Under the pieces are notes generated by a model. That model did not search any database, was not told the DNA's origin, and saw only the letters and a program-made list of their open reading frames with translations. Shown piece after piece: positions 58,351 through 64,000 of a stretch of 64,000 bases of DNA. Source of the DNA: Annona cherimola (taxonomy: Eukaryota > Streptophyta > Magnoliopsida > Magnoliales > Annonaceae); contig CM059977.1 of the NCBI GenBank assembly GCA_030490835.1, positions 36,167,676-36,231,675 on the forward strand. The letters are read 5' to 3'. Position numbers and translations under genes: made by a program. Each line of letters starts with the position of its first letter. The first letter of the stretch is position 1.

Positions 58351-58517
58351 TTAGGGGTAAATTTGACATTTCTCATTTAGCACTAACGACCATCAATGGG
58401 AGAGTTTTTGGGTATATTTGATATTTGGATCATAGTAGGTATATCCTGGAGATTTCATAGTCAGTGGATATATTTAAAATTAAGGGCAAAAGTTGTGGGT
58501 ATATTTGAAAGTAAACC
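58351..58517. repeat. Right inverted repeat of the MULE-like element
   Basis: Reverse complement of 57188-57363. Contains TTAGGGGTAAATTTGACATT, TTTAGCACTAACGACCATCA, TTTTTGGGTATATTTGATAT and TTAAAATTAAGGGCAAAAGT. Confidence 0.8.
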
Positions 58518-58527
58518 TCCATTTATA

Positions 58528-61500
58528 GAAGATTAAGAATGATTTTTTAAATGATTTAGATTTGGAATGAACAATTTTAAGAGGTTGAATTAATAAATTT
58601 AAAATTAATATATAAGTCAAATAATTTTATCAAAGTGGGCCAATATAAGACAACAACAAAAAATAAAACTTTTCCGTATTGAACTACATTGAAACACTGA
58701 CCTACTTTATATTAATCTATTCAAAGTTTATACAACATTAATGTGTTTAATGTTACATAGGTTTCTCATATAAGTTTTCTTTCACATGAGTTCTGGATAT
58801 AAGTTGGTTTTGTATGCTTGTGATATGGAATTTACTTGTTTCAAAAAAAAATTTCTTTTTTTTATGTTAACTTGCTTTGAGTTCTTGATTACCTCGAAAA
58901 TGTTGACCATAGTCTATTCAAGGATGGGCTAATTTTGAGAGTCAACTCTCCTTCAATTATATTCTATAAATTTAGATAATAGATATTTAATAATATTAAG
59001 TTAATTTTATCTTTGTCAAATAGTACATAATTAAATATTTTTAATAGTAATATACTTTGTTGAATAAGAATATCCACATTTTCAGGTAGAAGTGGAACTT
59101 GGGCATGGTTTAAGCTAACCAAGCCTACCAAACTTAAAAAGTTATAGTGTTTGAATTTGCCTTTTTATAACATAAACCTAAGAAACTAGCTTGAAAATAG
59201 AGTTAAGGTTAGAATTCAAACAAACTCAAACCTAAGAAACCCGAGTTTAATTTTTCATTTTTATATGTAATATAAGACATACTATATATAAAACACCTAA
59301 ATAATATTTCTTTATGTTTACGTTTGAATATATATTTTTATATTACAATTGTATTATAGATAGATTATATTATTTTTATTTATATCTATCTTTGTATTTA
59401 TAATATTTATTACCAAGTTTATTAATTTTACTTCTTTATCTTTCTTTAAAAGGATAAAATTTTCTTTAGAAATATATAATATGATACTATTCTTAATAAT
59501 ATATTTAGGCTATGTAGTGTTATTATTTCTCACACGATTCAATATTATTGTAGTAAAATTTTAAACTTATAATTTTTAAATAAAAAATTGTCGACCTGAT
59601 TTTTAACTTAGAATTCATCTCGAACTCAATTTTTATCAATAAAATTAAAGTTAGCATTAAAATTTAAGGTTTATAAATAAAGTTAGAACTAGGACGAACC
59701 TAGTTCATGCTAATTGACTAACCCTCTAACTCGTATTTTATAATTTCTTTGTTAATGGATGAACATGCATCATGTTTAATTTTTTTACATCCATATCATG
59801 TTTAACTTCTATAGTACATTCTACATTTATTTTGTTTGCAATTTGTGTTTATTTTGTCTTCTATTTTATTTGTTTTTATGCTCATAGACACTAGGCTAGT
59901 AACTATATCTTCTATTACACATCGCACCTCTTGTTTAACCTCTATGATAACTCATATCAATTGTTTAAGCTTTCGTTTGGTTGGGCTGGGAAATTTTAGT
60001 ACTTTCTAGAGAAGTTTTATTAAAGTTGAAATGTAATAAAAAAGTATTTGATTTAAATTGTCATAGTATGTTTGGCTACATTATTTTAAAGTATTTTATG
60101 TATTATATATTTGTTTGACTATAATGTTGAAAGTACTTTTGATTATTTAAATTGCAAAATGAAAAATTACTCTTTAATATTTTTATCAGTTATCTTTTGA
60201 AATCCTAAAAATTTTTTAAAAATAAAGCTCATTGTCAAAGTATTTGGATATATGCCTTAAAATTTTTTAAAATGCCAAAAGATATAAAAGCATTTACAAT
60301 TTATATTTATAAAACATAAACTTAAAAAAAAATTAATATAATAATAAATGTAGATAGAAATATTATTTTAAATAATCAATAATATTTTATTTAAATTAGC
60401 CAGCTAATTCAAGTTATTAGATATTATGAAATAAAATTTATTTTTACATTGTTATCAAAATCATATCCAAGATGAATTATCCTCAAAATATCGATCACTT
60501 TTACTGGATCTCATAAAATATAAATTTAAAATAAATTAATATAATGATAAATATCATTTAATTTGATAATATTTTATTTAAATCAACTAGATGATTCATT
60601 GGGTAAGATGTTAGATATTATGAAATGAAATTTATTTTAAATTTTTTATTTAAATCATATCTTAAATTAGTTATCTTCAAACCATCAATTAGATTAATTC
60701 CCATCATATTTGATTTTAATTATCCTCAAAATTTTCTTAATACGTTCTTGAAATCTTATTACAAGAGCAAAACATAATTTAGGAATTTATGTTAATTTAA
60801 ATTTAAAATTACATTTGTCAATTATCCTTTCATACCAACAACATGATGTACACATCATCTCTAAATAATGCATAATACAACTTGCATGGAATCCTTTGAA
60901 TATTTCAGAAAGAGACATGGTAAAGTGCTTTTAAAACCACCAAAAGTCACAATGCAGCTGGCTTAAAATGGGCCTTATAAGATCATAAAATATAATCTAC
61001 TCAACTGATTGTATTTAGAATTGTTTATTTTACTAACATGCTAATTTTTATTGAAACTGGATATGCGTATGCGCCCTGTATGAAAATGGTACAAAATTAA
61101 TATAATAAAATAATTTGATAAAATAACAATTTCAAAGTTATTTTCAAGATATAAATTATCCGAGAATGCTTCTAAGAAACTCCTATCTTATATAACCCCT
61201 TTCATTTCGAATATTTTGATAGTTAATACAAATATATTCCATTTATAGAAATTTGAAAACCTTTTCACCGATCTAGTATCATTGTAAATGTGCCCCATCT
61301 ATAAATGTGCAAAATCAACATACTAAAATAATTTAATATTAATATTATTTTTAAAGTTATATTTTCAACATCTAAACTGTTTAAAATATTATTTCTACGC
61401 AGATAAATGATTCTAGAAAGAATTATTATATTCGAATATATATTTGTGAATGGATTTAAGCTTTTTTTCAATTTACATATAAATATACTTATTTTTGAGC

Positions 61501-61639
61501 AAACATGGTCCATATATGTATTTAATTTGGATGAAACTTGGTTTTCTAGATAAACAATGGATGTTAAATACAATGAATTTATTGCATTTTTCATGAATCA
61601 TAAAAACTTAAAATATGAGGAGGTTATACGGAATTACTT
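58528..61639. other. AT-rich DNA, no gene, with a diverged tandem duplication
   Basis: No supported coding region. About 170 bases at 60310-60480 recur at 60525-60690 (shared TAATATAATAATAAAT-like start, AATATTTTATTTAAAT and TTAGATATTATGAAATAAAATTTATTT). The segment 59090-59700 resembles in part the reverse complement of 34000-34260. Confidence 0.5.
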
Positions 61640-63559
61640 ATATGCAACTCGGTTATATATGTTGGTCCCGAGTTTATGGTACAACCCAAGAGGAGAGGTG
61701 ATAAAACTTAACCCCTTGCGATTTTAATCCTCTTAAATGAAAAATGTAGAGATTTGAAAGAGCAATAAAATTCACATACAGAAGATACAAGTAATTATAG
61801 TGGTTCGATATAACCCTCCCTACTCTACTCTTCCAAGAGCACATCTTTGTGTCTTGGGTTCCACTATTTTAGCAATGATACAACTGGAGCCCTCGCTTTG
61901 TTCTAGATTATAGCTCTACGAGGCCTTTATAGTTATAGCACAAGTACACAATGAGTCTCACTCCAATCGTACACTACTTGCCTTTACTTAGCCTTGGTCT
62001 CCAACACCAAGCCAAGTAGCAATATAACAAAATGGATTCGAAAAGAAATCTACACGTTCACAATGTGTAAAGTAGTTTTAACACAGAAGAGAACTCTGAG
62101 AAACTTGAGATTGCTTGAACGTTGTAGCTTTTGTAGTGAATGCAAAAGTTCTTCTTGTAGAGTACTTAATGCACACTAAAATGTTGATAGGAGAATCAAT
62201 GCTCTAGCTAACCTCCTTAACTCTCCTTGTCGTGCTTTAAATAGAGGTTAAGTTATTTTGAATATTAAGGTGGTAGGTGGTGTGCATTAAATACGCCAAT
62301 ATTCAAATTTTTCTGACCATTACAGTATAAGTCACAAGCTGGATTTGACTTGGGGTGCGACTTCGGTCGAGCTATTTCCTTCTTTTAAGTCGTCCTTTAA
62401 ATTTAGTGTTAAATTTAGTGCTCTTCAAATTCCATCTTCAGTCGACTTGGTCATCGATTTCACCCAATCGCACGTGGAGTTGACTTCGAGTATAACTTGG
62501 CTAGTCAGTGAAAAAATACAACCTCTAAGTCTATTTAACCCTGAAATTTTGCCTAAGTCGCCAGGGAAGTCGACTTGGCTATGCAACTTATCTGCCCATT
62601 TGACATTTTGAACTTCATGAAATATATCTCTTTAGCTTTGATCATGCAAGTCCTTGAATTGAGTTGACTTGGTCTTAGACTTCGTCCAAGTCGTAGGCGG
62701 AGTTCACCTAAGTATGCAACTTCTTTTCTGGCACTTAGAGTTAGAATCCTGTTTCAGTTTTTTAGACACTAAAGTCAGAGTCTGAGGTTGACTTGGTCTT
62801 TGACTTCACTTAAGTCACAAGGTGGAATTGACTTGGGGTGTGACTTCGTCTATTTCAAATTGAGTCAGTAAGTTTATGCAACGCCTTGAGTCGACGTGGT
62901 TATTGACTTCACACAAGTCGCAATTCCTGTTTCAATTTTTTAGACACTAAAGTCAGAGTCTGAGGTTGACTTGGTCTTTGACTTCACTTAAGTCACAAGG
63001 TGGAATTGACTTGGGGTGTGACTTCGTCTGTTTCAAATTGAGTCAGTAAGTTTATGCAACACCTTGAGTCAACGTGGTTATTGACTTCACACAAGTCGCA
63101 ATACCTGTTTCAATTTTTTAGACACTAAAGTCAGAGTCTGAGGTTGACTTGGTCTTTGACTTCACTTAAGTCACAAGGTGGAATTGACTTGGGGTGCGAC
63201 TTCGTCTGTTTCAAATTGAGTCAGTAAGTTTATGCAACGCCTTGAGTCGACATGGTTATTGACTTCACATAAGTCGCAATTAGAGTTGACTTGGATTTGC
63301 AACTTGACCTATCTATTCTTCAATCCTTGTGGTCTTTCATCCTAAGTTGCATTTTGAGGTCAACTTGGATTTAGACTTGACCCAAGTCGAATGTCTAAGT
63401 CTACTTAGCTATGAGACTTGGTCTGCCATAGTTTTGTATTTGAAGTTTCTAACTTAAAAGCATTTCACCAAACGTGTTAGTACCCTTTAATACTCAAATT
63501 TGGATTGTTAATCATTAAAACATAGATTTCTCTTGATCTACTAATGAGATGCATAATAA
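61640..63559 (-). repeat. LTR-like block at the right edge
   Basis: Contains AGTGGTTCGATATAACCC, a short segment type common in plant LTR retrotransposons, followed by exon-free sequence and a GACTTGG-rich repeat array. A purine tract lies just outside it on minus (63560-63573), so the block is likely the 3' LTR of a minus-strand element continuing beyond the window. Termini are not clear. Confidence 0.35.
62748..63281. repeat. 178-bp satellite, three copies
   Basis: Units start CCTGTTTCA at 62748, 62926 and 63104. Each contains TTTTTTAGACACTAAAGTCA, GAGGTTGACTTGGTCTTTGA, CACAAGGTGGAATTGACTTG and a final GACTTCACACAAGTCGCAAT. Copies are nearly identical, indicating recent amplification. Related GACTTGG/CAAGTCG words extend on both sides from about 62340 to 63420. 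Confidence 0.9.
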
Positions 63560-63573
63560 CCTCCCCCTTTTTG
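63560..63573 (-). promoter_or_regulatory. Candidate polypurine tract of a minus-strand retrotransposon
   Basis: On minus it reads CAAAAAGGGGGAGG, preceded by a TTACTCAT stretch. This AAAAAGGGGGAG form is the usual tract before the 3' LTR of Ty1/copia SIRE/Maximus elements. That lineage call is from the motif alone. Confidence 0.45.
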
Positions 63574-64000
63574 ATGAGTAACAAAACTAAGTTTGAGTTT
63601 GCGCTTCTCTTTTGATTTTAACAATTTCAACTTATCATAGAATGCATGTTGATGATCTTAAATAAATTTATGACATTTCATCATTTTTTAAACATCTTTG
63701 TGACATGTATAGCACTATTTCAAACATACCAAACAACTAAAAGTTGACAAAAAAATTAACACACATGCATTCATTCATTCAATTTCAAATGCTCCTAGAT
63801 ATACAAATTATCCATCCCATATTCAATTCTCAAACTTCCTGTCTCTCCTCATTTTTGATAAATATAAAAAATAGAACAAGAGAAGCTTCAAAGTGATTTA
63901 GAATTTGTAGAAAGGAAAGGAGAGACATAATAGGGTATCTGCATGGGGCAAACTAATCAGATGACGAAGAATCATATGCAAAGGCAGAATCATATGGGAT
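63574..64000. other. Right end of window, possibly internal 3' region of a retrotransposon
   Basis: No open frame of note. If the purine tract is correct, this is untranslated sequence upstream of the 3' LTR on minus. Confidence 0.3.

Larger units (their letters stand above)
57188..58517. mobile_element. Pack-MULE candidate, 1.33 kb
   Basis: Inverted repeats 57188-57363 and 58351-58517, about 170 bp each and roughly 80 percent similar by eye, starting GG(A)TTAATTTC / GGTTTACTTTC. The interior (57364-58350) is richer in GC than the surroundings and reads like gene sequence. No transposase is present. With the near-perfect 9-bp duplication, this is the organisation of a Mutator-like element that captured a gene segment. 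Confidence 0.7.

Noticed and set aside
1..64000. tRNA, rRNA or organellar insertions
   Set aside because: No cloverleaf-type sequence, ribosomal block or plastid/mitochondrial gene was recognised; the tRNA-like matches found are retrotransposon primer sites.

Overview
The window is repeat-rich plant nuclear DNA, most likely from a flowering plant. The evidence is Ty3/gypsy chromoviruses carrying a C-terminal chromodomain, an Athila-type gag with a tRNA-Asp primer site, RTE and L1-type LINEs, Mutator-like foldback elements, and GT/AG-bounded exons resembling plant alpha-N-acetylglucosaminidase (NAGLU) and an armadillo-repeat protein. I see no intact host gene, tRNA, rRNA or CRISPR array. Almost every coding stretch is broken by stops or frameshifts.

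Left half (960-33451) is a stack of nested elements. The outermost, called D here, is a plus-strand chromovirus at 965-33446, flanked on both sides by the 5-bp duplication GTTTT. Its 5' LTR is split in two (965-1515 and 24784-25922) by about 23 kb of later insertions. These consist of two copies of another chromovirus family, called X, in opposite orientations: XB on plus (1516-7022, 5' half only) and XA on minus (16133-24420, nearly complete internally). Between them lies C (7023-16135), an Athila-related element that has gag and protease but no reverse transcriptase, RNase H or integrase, and carries a second ORF of the putative plant transposon protein type. C inserted into the RT region of XB. 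The rest of XB, the end of C's 3' LTR and the end of XA's 3' LTR are missing across a junction with 3-bp microhomology (AGC). XA and XB thus form a large inverted repeat.

Middle (33452-35366) is AT-rich sequence with one 240-bp tandem duplication.

Right-centre (35367-56542) is bounded by inverted repeats of about 200 bp. The left one is interrupted by a 354-bp MITE and the right one by a 5'-truncated L1-type LINE. Between them are exon fragments of at least three apparently unrelated genes: NAGLU exons with splice sites, an unidentified three-exon gene end, and an armadillo-repeat fragment. The interval also holds an RTE LINE, a probable 4-kb solo LTR and a two-level satellite. My reading is a decayed gene-capturing DNA transposon (Pack-MULE-like) loaded with later insertions, but this is an inference.

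Far right (57188-58517) is a compact foldback element with inverted repeats of about 175 bp and a near-perfect 9-bp target duplication enclosing non-TE-like sequence, a clearer Pack-MULE candidate. The window ends in AT-rich DNA and an LTR-like block (about 61640-63559) containing a 178-bp satellite, with a purine tract on the minus strand at 63560-63573 suggesting a further retrotransposon that runs off the right edge.

Boundaries of LTRs, inverted repeats and duplications were read by eye, so expect errors of a few bases. Domain calls rest on recognised motifs and not on database searches.
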